From the NCBI GenBank assembly GCA_017885385.1, contig JAFNGF010000322.1, forward strand, positions 1,969 to 14,589: DNA of 12,621 nucleotides, given 5' to 3'. The notes under the pieces were generated by a model. It saw only the letters and a list, made by a program, of their open reading frames with translations, made no database searches and was not told the DNA's origin. The position numbers and the translations under genes are program-made. This document shows, piece after piece, positions 6,142-12,612 of this stretch. Each line of letters starts with the position of its first letter. The stretch's first letter is position 1. Origin of the DNA: Planctomycetota bacterium (GTDB lineage Bacteria; Planctomycetota; Phycisphaerae; Sedimentisphaerales; Anaerobacaceae).

Positions 6142-7761
6142 ATGTCGGATCACCAGAGAGAGCGACCTGGCCAAGTCATTGGTTTCCTGGTGCTTGCACT
6201 CACCTTTCTCGCGTGCACTCCCACCCCTCCGGGGTACGCTAACAGTGATTTTGGGCAGGCGATCAACAACGCACGGCTCGCCAACGAAGGATTTACTCGC
6301 TGCCAGAGGTTTGTGCAGGGCTGGCTAAAATACGCTGACCCAAAGACCGGCTTAATCCCCAGAAACCTCGATAAAGATAAAGACATCTGGAACGCCCAGG
6401 ACTGCGCCGGGGATAATTATCCTTTTATGGTGCTGACCGCCGCCGTTACCGACCGCGAGCTTTTTAATGGCCGAATGCTCGACATGCTCCGCACCGAAAC
6501 AAAATTGACATCCCGCATCGGCAATCTGCCCGATACTTATTCATTCTCCAAGCAGGGCTTTGCCCAGGCAGAACCGGATTTAAGCCGCATCATCTTCGGC
6601 TCGGCAGAATACGTCAAAGATGGCCTCCTGCCGCTTACTGAATGGCTGGGCAAAAGTCCCTGGTGCGACCGGATGCTTGCCCTACTTGACGATATATGGA
6701 AGCACGCTCCTATTGAAACCAAATATGGCAACATCATCTCAACCAGCCAAGAAGTAAACGGCGAGATGCTCCAGACGCTTTCGCGGATATACTGGATGAC
6801 CGGCGAGAAAAAGTATCTGGATTGGGCTATCCGCCTGGGCGATTATTATCTGCTGGATGGGCATCATCCTACGCGCGACGAAAAAATGCTGCGGCTGCGC
6901 GACCACGGCTGCGAAATCATCTCCGGCCTGTGTGAGCTGTACGCGACGGTGAGCTTTGCTCTGCCGGAGAAAAAGCAGGCGTATGAAAGGCCCCTGCAGC
7001 AAATGCTCAATCGCATCCTGGAAGTCGCCCGAAACGAGCACGGGCTTTTTTATAATTGGGTCGATCCGCAGACCGGCCAGCACGATAAAAATCTGGCCGA
7101 CACCTGGGGCTATGATTTCAATGGCTACTACACGGTGTATCTTATCGACAGAATTGAATCCTATCGTGATGCCGTTCGCAAGGCCCTTTCGAATCTTAAC
7201 GAACACTACAGAAACTACCCCTGGGAAGGAACCAGCGCCGATGGCTATGCCGACTCAATCGAAAGCGCGATTAACCTCTACAATCGTGAGCCTGTCCCCT
7301 CCGTCGCTGATTGGCTGGATAGTGAAATAAAGCGGATGTGGAATATCCAGAAGGAAGACGGCGTTATCGAAGGCTGGCACGGCGACGGAAATTTCGCCCG
7401 AACTACGATTATGTACTGCCTTTGGAAGACAGCCGGCCTGACGATTGCGCCCTGGCGGCAGGATGTCATCTTTGGCGCTGTGCAGGATGGCGGCACGCTT
7501 AGAATCGTTCTCCTCGCCGAAAACGCCTGGCAGGGTAAGTTAATTTTCGATGTCCCGCGTCACAAGGTGAATATGAAATTGCCGCTCGATTGGCCGCGTA
7601 TAAATCAATTTCCGCAGTGGTTCACCGTCGAAGCCGATAAAACCTATACCATCTACGACCTGACAGGCAATTCAAAGGCCACACACACGGGCAGCCAACT
7701 AAGCGAGGGCGTGGGCGTTGATTTACAGCCCAGCACCGAACAGCATTTGATAGTACGGTAG
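6142..7761 (+). CDS. Exported (alpha/alpha)-toroid glycosidase-like protein
   Basis: 539 residues; ATG 6142 is preceded by GGAAAGGA at 8 bases. Residues 12-32 are a hydrophobic export signal. TFLAC25 could be a lipoprotein acylation site, but Phe at -3 is atypical, so a secreted or periplasmic form is equally possible. Residues about 40-440 show repeated helical-hairpin patterns typical of six-hairpin glycosidases and uronyl hydrolases (SRIYWMTGEKKYLDWAIRLG, ISGLCELYATVSF, LADTWGYDFNGYYTVYLID, SADGYADSIESAINL). Residues about 455-539 are beta-rich (GTLRIVLLAENAWQGKLIFD; DKTYTIYDL). Trp/Asp/Glu/His clusters (DHGCE, WGYD, GWHGDG) line the likely cleft. The GH family cannot be named from sequence alone. 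With the upstream sulfatase it suggests polysaccharide breakdown. Confidence 0.7.
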   Translation: MSDHQRERPGQVIGFLVLALTFLACTPTPPGYANSDFGQAINNARLANEGFTRCQRFVQGWLKYADPKTGLIPRNLDKDKDIWNAQDCAGDNYPFMVLTAAVTDRELFNGRMLDMLRTETKLTSRIGNLPDTYSFSKQGFAQAEPDLSRIIFGSAEYVKDGLLPLTEWLGKSPWCDRMLALLDDIWKHAPIETKYGNIISTSQEVNGEMLQTLSRIYWMTGEKKYLDWAIRLGDYYLLDGHHPTRDEKMLRLRDHGCEIISGLCELYATVSFALPEKKQAYERPLQQMLNRILEVARNEHGLFYNWVDPQTGQHDKNLADTWGYDFNGYYTVYLIDRIESYRDAVRKALSNLNEHYRNYPWEGTSADGYADSIESAINLYNREPVPSVADWLDSEIKRMWNIQKEDGVIEGWHGDGNFARTTIMYCLWKTAGLTIAPWRQDVIFGAVQDGGTLRIVLLAENAWQGKLIFDVPRHKVNMKLPLDWPRINQFPQWFTVEADKTYTIYDLTGNSKATHTGSQLSEGVGVDLQPSTEQHLIVR

Positions 7762-7786
7762 TCACACGAAAACAAAAGCCAATTTC

Positions 7787-7827
7787 CACATCAGGGGCTG
7801 GCGGCCCTGATGTGACCGCCGGTTTTT
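7787..7827 (+). terminator. Terminator with two mutually exclusive hairpins after the toroid protein gene
   Basis: CTGGCGG (7798-7804) pairs with CCGCCGG (7816-7822; one G-U) directly before TTTTT (7823-7827): an intrinsic terminator. A stronger perfect 10-bp stem CACATCAGGG (7787-7796) / CCCTGATGTG (7805-7814) overlaps it and cannot form at the same time. It ends transcription of the 6142-7761 gene and insulates the toxin-antitoxin operon. Confidence 0.7.
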
Positions 7828-7855
7828 CACTTATCAGCCCATCAAATACTGCCGA

Positions 7856-7879
7856 TAACAATGTAAAACTTTGTTACAT
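7856..7879. promoter_or_regulatory. Overlapping inverted repeats upstream of the antitoxin promoter, candidate operator
   Basis: TAACAA (7856-7861) is repeated inverted as TTGTTA (7871-7876), and ATGTAA (7861-7866) as TTACAT (7874-7879). Both lie just upstream of the -35 box. HTH antitoxins usually repress their own operon by binding such palindromes. Autoregulation here is an inference. Confidence 0.45.
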
Positions 7880-7883
7880 CGAC

Positions 7884-7912
7884 TTGACAAATTTCCTTTC
7901 ATCTGGTAGAAT
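7884..7912 (+). promoter_or_regulatory. Near-consensus sigma-70 promoter of the toxin-antitoxin operon
   Basis: TTGACA (7884-7889), a 17-base spacer and TAGAAT (7907-7912), so transcription should start near 7919, with AAGGAG shortly before ATG 7942. It is the best promoter in the window. Confidence 0.8.
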
Positions 7913-7941
7913 TACATAACCTTGTTGAAAGGAGCACAGGT

Positions 7942-8739
7942 ATGGCCCGAACTTTTCAGATAGAACTTGGCAAAAGAATAAGAAGTCTCAGAGAGCAGAT
8001 TGGTCTTTCTCAATTGGATATTGCAGAACATCTGGGGATAAATAGAGTCACCGTTTCTCAAATCGAGAAGGGCCAGAGGAAGTTATCTGCAGAGGAGACA
8101 AAGCGACTTTCCGAGGTATTCAACATTACGTCGGATGGTCTACTTGACCCAAGCAAAGACATAACCGTCAGCTTGGAAAAAGCATGGCAAAGGCGTCAAA
8201 CACACCAGACAGCCATCCGTATAAGTGTCCCCCAGAAAAACGTGTCCAAGTTCAAAGAGGTCCTGCTTTATGTGTTGAAGCAGGTAGGCTCAAAGCCCAA
8301 CGTGGGAGAGTCGGTACTCTACAAACTACTATACTTCATTGATTTCGACTACTATGAAAAATACGAAGAGCAATTGATGGGGGCCACATATATAAAGAAC
8401 CGTTACGGCCCAACGCCAAAAGAGTTTGCCAAGATCGTTCAGCAAATGAAGAATAAAGACCTTATTGTTGTGGAAACTAAGTACTTCAAATACCCCCAAA
8501 GAAAGTATTTGCCTCTGCGAGAGCCAGATTTATCCGTCCTTAATGCGAGAGAATTAAGCACGATTGACAGCGTTTTAGAAAAACTTTCAAACAAGAACGC
8601 TGCTGATATAAGTCTGTACTCCCACAATGATGTCCCTTGGTTGACGACACAAGACGCGAACGTGATCGACTATGAATCGGTTTTCTATCGCACGCCTGCG
8701 TATTCGGTAAGGTCATACGATGAAGAAAATATTCAGTGA
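7942..8739 (+). CDS. HTH-XRE plus Panacea (DUF4065/SocA-like) antitoxin
   Basis: 265 residues. Residues 7-60 are a Cro/C1-type helix-turn-helix (GKRIRSLREQIGLSQLDIAEHLGINRVTVSQIEKGQ). Residues about 95-240 match the Panacea domain: FKEVLLYVLKQVG, VLYKLLYFIDFDYYEKYEEQLMG, Y(I)KNRYGPTPKEF, ISLYSHNDVPWL. Panacea antitoxins (PanA) are known to neutralise many unrelated toxins, and HTH fusions let them repress their own promoter. It overlaps the downstream toxin start by 20 bases, so translation is probably coupled, antitoxin first. GGAG precedes the ATG. The two genes are visibly more AT-rich than the sulfatase or terminase, in line with transfer. Confidence in domains is high; cognate neutralisation is inferred from context. 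Confidence 0.9.
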   Translation: MARTFQIELGKRIRSLREQIGLSQLDIAEHLGINRVTVSQIEKGQRKLSAEETKRLSEVFNITSDGLLDPSKDITVSLEKAWQRRQTHQTAIRISVPQKNVSKFKEVLLYVLKQVGSKPNVGESVLYKLLYFIDFDYYEKYEEQLMGATYIKNRYGPTPKEFAKIVQQMKNKDLIVVETKYFKYPQRKYLPLREPDLSVLNARELSTIDSVLEKLSNKNAADISLYSHNDVPWLTTQDANVIDYESVFYRTPAYSVRSYDEENIQ

Positions 8740-9106
8740 AGTACGGAGACTCCCTGAGTTTGACAAGGATTTTAGGAAGCTCTGCAAACGATCCAGAACT
8801 CTCGATGAAGACCTGAAAGTGTTCATAGAAAAACAGTTGAATCTTTTCCACAAGCTCAGAATAGACAACAAAGGATGTGTTCGCATATCAGGGCTTGGTA
8901 TTTCATATCCGGAAATATATAAGGCAAGGAAGTTTGCCTGTCGTTCACTCAAGGGGGGTGCTGCAAGTGGCATACGGATCGTATATGCCTATTATCAGAA
9001 AGAAGACATTGTAGAATTTATAGAAATTTACTACAAACGTGATAAACCAGTTGAAGATAGGGGAAGAATCCTCAAAGCATATAGCGGACGCCAGATGAAC
9101 CCATAA
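8720..9106 (+). CDS. RelE/ParE-superfamily toxin-like protein
   Basis: 128 residues; the ATG overlaps the antitoxin 3' end and has GGTAAGG 7 bases upstream. It begins with a RelE-type basic helix (FDKDFRKLCKRSRTLDEDLK) and the core beta-sheet follows: RISGLGISYPEIYKARKFACRSLKGG, SGIRIVYAYYQKEDIVEFIEIYYKRDK, then a short C-terminal helix. The 'SG-IR-I-YAY...I-FIEIYYK' pattern is typical of HigB/RelE-like toxins, which cleave mRNA on the ribosome; ParE-type gyrase poisons share the fold. Arg/Lys and Tyr residues suitable for RNase activity are present (K924-like numbering is not assigned because the catalytic set varies). It pairs with the Panacea antitoxin just upstream. Activity is inferred from family and arrangement. 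Confidence 0.82.
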   Translation: MKKIFSEVRRLPEFDKDFRKLCKRSRTLDEDLKVFIEKQLNLFHKLRIDNKGCVRISGLGISYPEIYKARKFACRSLKGGAASGIRIVYAYYQKEDIVEFIEIYYKRDKPVEDRGRILKAYSGRQMNP

Positions 9107-9248
9107 TTTATGTTCTACTTCTTCGCTCTTTTTAAGAGGAGCATCCTCTCTTACCTGATTTGTCGTGTTAAGCATCCCGCGTCATTCTGCATTTTGCACA
9201 GAGACTCTGATACTCAGTTACTCCACTTTCTGAATAAGGGGAGCACAA
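9107..9248 (+). other. Gap between toxin and terminase-like gene
   Basis: 142 bases, no gene. Alternative small hairpins CTCTT/AAGAG (9126-9138) and AGAGGA/TCCTCT (9135-9149) share bases; the T run (9129-9133) lies inside the first rather than after it, so no clear terminator can be called. GGGGAG (9238-9243) is the ribosome binding site for the next gene. Confidence 0.4.
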
Positions 9249-10811
9249 ATGAAGCCAACAACAGAACCAATCACTCGGAAGGAGCCTAAGTATTTGAACG
9301 ATGTAGGTATTATTTACTCGCTTCTTCGCCGGACCCGGCCAAAAAGCAGGCAGGACTTGAAAAACTACGTCAAGGTCTTTTTAGGCGTCGATGTGCCGAA
9401 TAAAAGAATCTGCCCGGAACACAACAGCCCAATGGACTATCTCTGGCACAGTTTCTCTGCGGATTTTCGCGCGTTGTCACGCACCACAGGTTCGACAGTA
9501 TTTAGCCCCGCAATTCATTGCGGGGTTTCCGGGCACCAAGCGACCGAAAACGGTGATTGCATCGTCTGGGCGAACCGCACCGGCGGAAAAACCGAATTGG
9601 CTGCCATCGCAACGCTGCTGGACTGCATCTTTAAGCCGAACTGCCAGGTGAGAATCCTGGCCGGCTCAGGCGAGCAGGCAGGCAGAATGTATCAATACCT
9701 GACAAACTTTCTCCAAAAGGACTACGAGCAGTTTCTTGCCGGGCCGGTGCAAAAAGAAAAATGCCGATTTGTCAACAATGCCGCTGTCGAGGTCCTGACG
9801 CAATCGGCAACAAGCGTCCGCGGCCAGCACACCCAGAAACTTCGCTGCGATGAGGTCGAGCTTTTCGAGCCGGATGTCTTCGCGGCGGCAAAATTCACCA
9901 CCCAGAGCACAGATTCCCTTGTTGCGGCGATGGAGCTAATCAGCACGATGCACCGGCCTTACGGCTTGATGCAAAAAGTGGTCGCCTCTGCCCCGCAATT
10001 CGGAACGCCCGTCTTCAAGTGGTGCGTCTGGGAGGTCATTGAAAAGTGCACCGACAGAAATTGCTCGCAGTGTCCCCTGGATAACGATTGCCAGGGCAGG
10101 GCGAAAAACGCCTGTGGTTATTTGAAGATTGACGACTGCATAACGCAGATGCGCCGCTCAAGTCGCGCGGGCTGGGAAGCGGAGATGCTTTGCAGAAGAC
10201 CTTCGCTGGAGAATGTGGTCTTCGACCAGTTCGACCCTGTGGTGCACGTGCAGGCGGTCGATTATGATCCGAATCTGCCGCTTTATCGGGCGATGGATTT
10301 CGGCTTTGTCAATCCGTTCGTGTGCCTGTGGATTCAGGTTGATGGCAGCGGCGTTGTGCGGGTGATTGACGAATACGTTCGAGCACGGGCCACGATTGAT
10401 GTGCACGCCGCAGAGATTAAGAGCCGGACGCCCTGCCGGGAGGAGCAGGTGGCGGCTACTTTTTGCGACCCATCGGGGGCGGGCGTAAACGATGTTACCG
10501 GCACAAGCATCGTTCGTGAGCTGCGGGCGGCAGGTATAATGGTGCGCTATCGGCGGAGCGGCATTCTGGATGGGATCGAGGTTATTCGCCGGGCAATCCG
10601 CGATGGCCAGGGCAGGAGTTCGCTGGTGATTTCCCCGCGCTGTTGTCGGCTGATTGAGGCGATGCAGTGTTATCATTATCCGCAGGACCTTGCCGCCGCA
10701 GGGGGCGAACTGCCGTTAAAAGACGGCGTTTACGACCACCCCATCGACGCCCTGCGCTATTTCTTCGTCAACTACAAATATACGGCGAAGACCGTGACAA
10801 GGCTGTATTAG
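9249..10811 (+). CDS. Terminase large subunit-like ATPase/nuclease, orphan
   Basis: 520 residues with the two-domain plan of phage DNA-packaging motors. The ATPase has an atypical Walker A ANRTGGKT (108-115) and Walker B LRCDEVELF (D201-E202). The RNase H-like nuclease has its Asp set in AMDFGFVNPF (D350), FCDPSGAG (D407) and YDHPIDALRYFF (D496, D500). Between them is a Cys cluster C267-x4-C272-x2-C275-x5-C281-x7-C289, fitting a Zn or Fe-S site; similar CPL...CQGRAK segments occur in some terminase-like proteins. Residues 82-95 are encoded by a palindromic repeat inserted in frame just before the Walker A region. No small terminase, portal, capsid or protease gene flanks it, so it is a prophage remnant or a domesticated protein. 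All motifs appear intact. The ribosome binding site is GGGGAG. Confidence 0.85.
   Translation: MKPTTEPITRKEPKYLNDVGIIYSLLRRTRPKSRQDLKNYVKVFLGVDVPNKRICPEHNSPMDYLWHSFSADFRALSRTTGSTVFSPAIHCGVSGHQATENGDCIVWANRTGGKTELAAIATLLDCIFKPNCQVRILAGSGEQAGRMYQYLTNFLQKDYEQFLAGPVQKEKCRFVNNAAVEVLTQSATSVRGQHTQKLRCDEVELFEPDVFAAAKFTTQSTDSLVAAMELISTMHRPYGLMQKVVASAPQFGTPVFKWCVWEVIEKCTDRNCSQCPLDNDCQGRAKNACGYLKIDDCITQMRRSSRAGWEAEMLCRRPSLENVVFDQFDPVVHVQAVDYDPNLPLYRAMDFGFVNPFVCLWIQVDGSGVVRVIDEYVRARATIDVHAAEIKSRTPCREEQVAATFCDPSGAGVNDVTGTSIVRELRAAGIMVRYRRSGILDGIEVIRRAIRDGQGRSSLVISPRCCRLIEAMQCYHYPQDLAAAGGELPLKDGVYDHPIDALRYFFVNYKYTAKTVTRLY
9493..9530. repeat. Forward palindromic unit inserted in frame in the terminase-like gene
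   Basis: The shoulder CGACAGTATTTAGCCCC leads into the stem CCCCGCAA (9506-9513), loop TTCA, TTGCGGGG (9518-9525), then TTTCC. The shoulders match the unit at 1154-1182 (ATTTAGCCCC...GGGGTTT-CC) while the apical stem differs and stays paired. The first 22 bases (9493-9514) recur exactly at 12591-12612. Confidence 0.85.
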
Positions 10812-10824
10812 AAAATAGAAAAAC

Positions 10825-10930
10825 AACCACAGATTTCACAGACGCCGTTCTGAGCGCAGCGAAGAATCCCGCCGGATGCTTCGGCTGCGCCTCAGCAGTG
10901 TGAATCCGTGTAAATCCGTGTCTAAAAATT
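10825..10930. repeat. Composite interspersed repeat after the terminase-like gene
   Basis: The left part is AACCACAGATTTCACAGA (10825-10842). The right part has AATCCGTGT twice with a 10-base period (10903-10911, 10913-10921), the inverted counterpart of the CACAGATT theme. The centre is a long hairpin: CTGAGCGCAGCGAAG (10850-10864) pairs with CTTCGGCTGCGCCTCAG (10879-10895) with two single-base bulges. This looks like one repeat inserted within another. No coding frame crosses it convincingly. Confidence 0.65.
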
Positions 10931-10994
10931 GGGCCGAACACGGACCCTGAAAATTTCGTACAAGAAAGAGAGCATAAAAATTCGTGTTTTTTTC

Positions 10995-11120
10995 TTGCAA
11001 TCTGATAAGGATATTACTACATTATTGACGATGCTTCTTAATGAAGCAGTTTGATCCGAGCCTTATGGCTTGGGATTTGGCCTCTAATCCCGTGAGCCGA
11101 CTAATCACGGGATGTTTTTT
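10995..11120 (+). ncRNA. Candidate structured RNA with competing hairpins and terminator
   Basis: A possible promoter is TTGCAA (10995-11000), 17 bases, TACATT (11018-11023). Then come GCTTC/GAAGC around 11034-11048, P1 CCGAGCC (11056-11062) with GGCTTGG (11067-11073), an alternative stem GGGATT (11072-11077) / AATCCC (11086-11091), and a terminator ATCCCGTGA (11087-11095) / TCACGGGAT (11105-11113) with GTTTTTT (11114-11120). P1, the middle stem and the terminator overlap pairwise, as in attenuators. The closest + strand gene starts only at 11848, so a free small RNA is as likely as a leader. It matches no riboswitch class that I recognise. Confidence 0.4.
11087..11120 (+). terminator. Intrinsic terminator
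   Basis: A perfect 9-bp stem ATCCCGTGA / TCACGGGAT with a 9-base loop, followed one base later by six T. It serves the terminase-like transcript or the candidate small RNA just upstream. Confidence 0.8.
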
Positions 11121-11225
11121 GCGCCAAAAAAATGTCCCCCTTGCGACAATGTTAGCGATATAAGCTTTGCCTCGTGTTGCCACGTATGCTATTGAGAACC
11201 ACCAGTCTTTCCGCCATGGTTCTAA
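11121..11225. other. Non-coding stretch with an inverted repeat
   Basis: AGAACCA (11195-11201) and TGGTTCT (11217-11223) form a 7-bp stem with a 15-base loop at the 3' edge of the - strand remnant. No T run follows on either strand. Nothing else is recognisable. Confidence 0.35.
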
Positions 11226-11815
11226 CTAAACCAAATACTTTTCATCCCACAACACATACAGCCTCGCAGGGGTTCCTAAGTTTGAGTGATAACGGTGGGT
11301 GGAAGAAATGTACCAGCACTCTGTGCCGGGGATGTTGCCCTCGATTACTTGGCCAATCCACCTAACTCTAGCTGCTCGGTCTATCTGAAACTTATCTTTG
11401 GCGTATTGCCGAGATGTCCTGTGTGCACTGGTAAAGAACGCATGTTCAAAACGATCTTGGTAGAATATTACTGACTGGCCATCATGAGTCTTGCGAATGC
11501 CTACCATGCCCTTGTCGGTTTTCCGATCCATGTAAAGCCCGACATATTCTTGCTAGGTCAACTCCAGAGCCTCTTCGTCGGATAGACCTCTCAAATCAAG
11601 CAACAATGAAGCAAGGACCGGATTCAACCATCACCTCAAGCCGATCTTGGATATATTGAACTTGGCTGCGGTTAATGGGGTCGACGTACACAAAGTTGTT
11701 AGGCCCGTTGGCTTCCACCATAAATATTTCCTCGAAAAAATATCCCGAATCGTACAAAATGCCCCGGCGAGTGTCAACTTTTCTTTGACTTGGCAGCACC
11801 CGCGGTATAAACTCG
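11226..11815 (-). pseudogene. Frameshifted - strand gene remnant, function unknown
   Basis: Two protein-like stretches in different - strand frames join at about 11600-11612. The upstream one reads RRGILYDSGYFFEEIF, EANGPNNFVYVDPINRSQ, YIQDRLEVMVESGP and then hits TGA at 11596-11598. One frame over, the text continues plausibly as VLASLLLDLRGLSDEEALELT, an in-frame TAG (11553-11555), then QEYVGLYMDRKTDKGMVGI, RFEHAFFTSAHRTSRQYAK, DRAARVRWIGQVIEG and a final WDEKYLV before TAG (11226-11228). Coherent protein-like sequence across both lesions supports a decayed single gene of at least 190 residues. No clear start is visible; the 5' end runs toward or into the leader of the gene at 11848. The 'RAARVRWI..VI.G' region vaguely recalls phage-linked nuclease-like (PBECR-type) domains, but this is too weak for a name. 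Confidence 0.55.
11785..11811 (+). promoter_or_regulatory. Possible promoter for the gene at 11848
   Basis: TTGACT (11785-11790) and TATAAA (11806-11811) with a short 15-base spacer; reading the -35 as TTTGAC gives 16. It lies within the likely 5' region of the decayed - strand gene. Confidence 0.35.
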
Positions 11816-11847
11816 GATACAGGTAAAAACGCTAAGGAAGCAGCACT

Positions 11848-12603
11848 ATGAACTACCAGTTTGAAAACGAAAATATATCGCAGCATATCGTCAAATACGG
11901 GGCGCACGTTCAGCCGGCTGTCACGCTCAAGGACGATAAGACCAAGCTCCAGGATTATTGCAACCTGTTGATAGAGCAGTTCCCACAAGCCTTCGAGACG
12001 CTGCTATCGGGACCGGCCCAGCTGCACGTGCAAAAGAGCTTCGTGCTGGCCAACAATAAACGTGTCGAGCTGCCGACATTCATACTGACCGGCACAGGCC
12101 CGGTCTTCACCTTTCCGCAGCGCCTGTTCATCGACCACCCGCAAGATGTAGACATGCCCGATAGAGATAAGATATTTCGCAAAGCCCTCGATGAGCTGCA
12201 CGGCAAATTTCCGGACCGAAAAATACTGCGCGTGGGCGTGGTTCACGAGCTTGTCTTCGACACCGCCGGCGTAGACTCGGCCGAGATTATCGCCAGCAAC
12301 CTAAAAAATGACGTTTGGAGAGAGCAGATAAAAAACCTGCGCATCCTGATGGAGGCTCCAAGGCAGGACAAAAATATCAATCTGGAGATAAAGCCAACCT
12401 ACTTAAGACGAAGCGGGCCGGCGACAAACGTCCCGACGGAAGACATGAGGTTCGGCATAATCGTCAATGTGGACATCAATAACCGGCAAATCAAAGACGA
12501 CCTGACAAAAGCGGAGATAAACGACATCTTGGCCTTTGCTAACGATTACGTCGCCGACGAATTGATTAGATTCCTGAACAATGAATACTCCGACAGTATT
12601 TAG
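11848..12603 (+). CDS. Conserved-looking protein of unknown function, 251 residues
   Basis: The ATG follows AAGGA at 9 bases. The protein is soluble, without signal peptide or membrane segment, and of mixed alpha/beta character: amphipathic helix LQDYCNLLIEQFPQAFETLL (about 34-53), strands VQKSFVLANN, LPTFILTGTGPVFTFPQRLF, LRVGVVHELVFDTAG (about 130-144), MRFGIIVNVDINNRQI (about 200-215), and a C-terminal acidic helix INDILAFANDYVADELIRFL. I do not recognise the family. Overall size and the mid-protein 'RVGVVHELVFD' strand vaguely recall TIGR04255-type proteins, but this is not strong enough to assign. The stop codon TAG (12601-12603) is part of the ATTTAGCCCC shoulder of a palindromic unit, so the last residues (DSI) are repeat-encoded. 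Confidence 0.75.
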   Translation: MNYQFENENISQHIVKYGAHVQPAVTLKDDKTKLQDYCNLLIEQFPQAFETLLSGPAQLHVQKSFVLANNKRVELPTFILTGTGPVFTFPQRLFIDHPQDVDMPDRDKIFRKALDELHGKFPDRKILRVGVVHELVFDTAGVDSAEIIASNLKNDVWREQIKNLRILMEAPRQDKNINLEIKPTYLRRSGPATNVPTEDMRFGIIVNVDINNRQIKDDLTKAEINDILAFANDYVADELIRFLNNEYSDSI

Positions 12604-12612
12604 CCCCGCAAT
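12591..12612. repeat. Forward palindromic unit (left half) at the end of the last gene
   Basis: These 22 bases equal 9493-9514 exactly, including CGACAGT upstream of the ATTTAGCCCC shoulder. Beyond 12612 the sequence (CCTTCGACC) does not complete the same stem before the window ends, so the unit is either truncated or a variant. It supplies the stop codon of the preceding gene. Confidence 0.75.

Noticed and set aside
6050..6328. Small + strand open frame overlapping the start of the toroid protein gene
   Set aside because: It runs out of frame across a clear signal peptide and has no good ribosome binding site.
10158..10676. 172-codon - strand open frame within the terminase-like gene
   Set aside because: It is antisense to the nuclease domain with all catalytic motifs on the + strand, so it is a codon-usage shadow.
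11848..11988. N-terminal extension of the - strand pseudogene into the gene at 11848
   Set aside because: The open frame there is simply antisense to the + strand gene; protein-like text only begins below about 11815.
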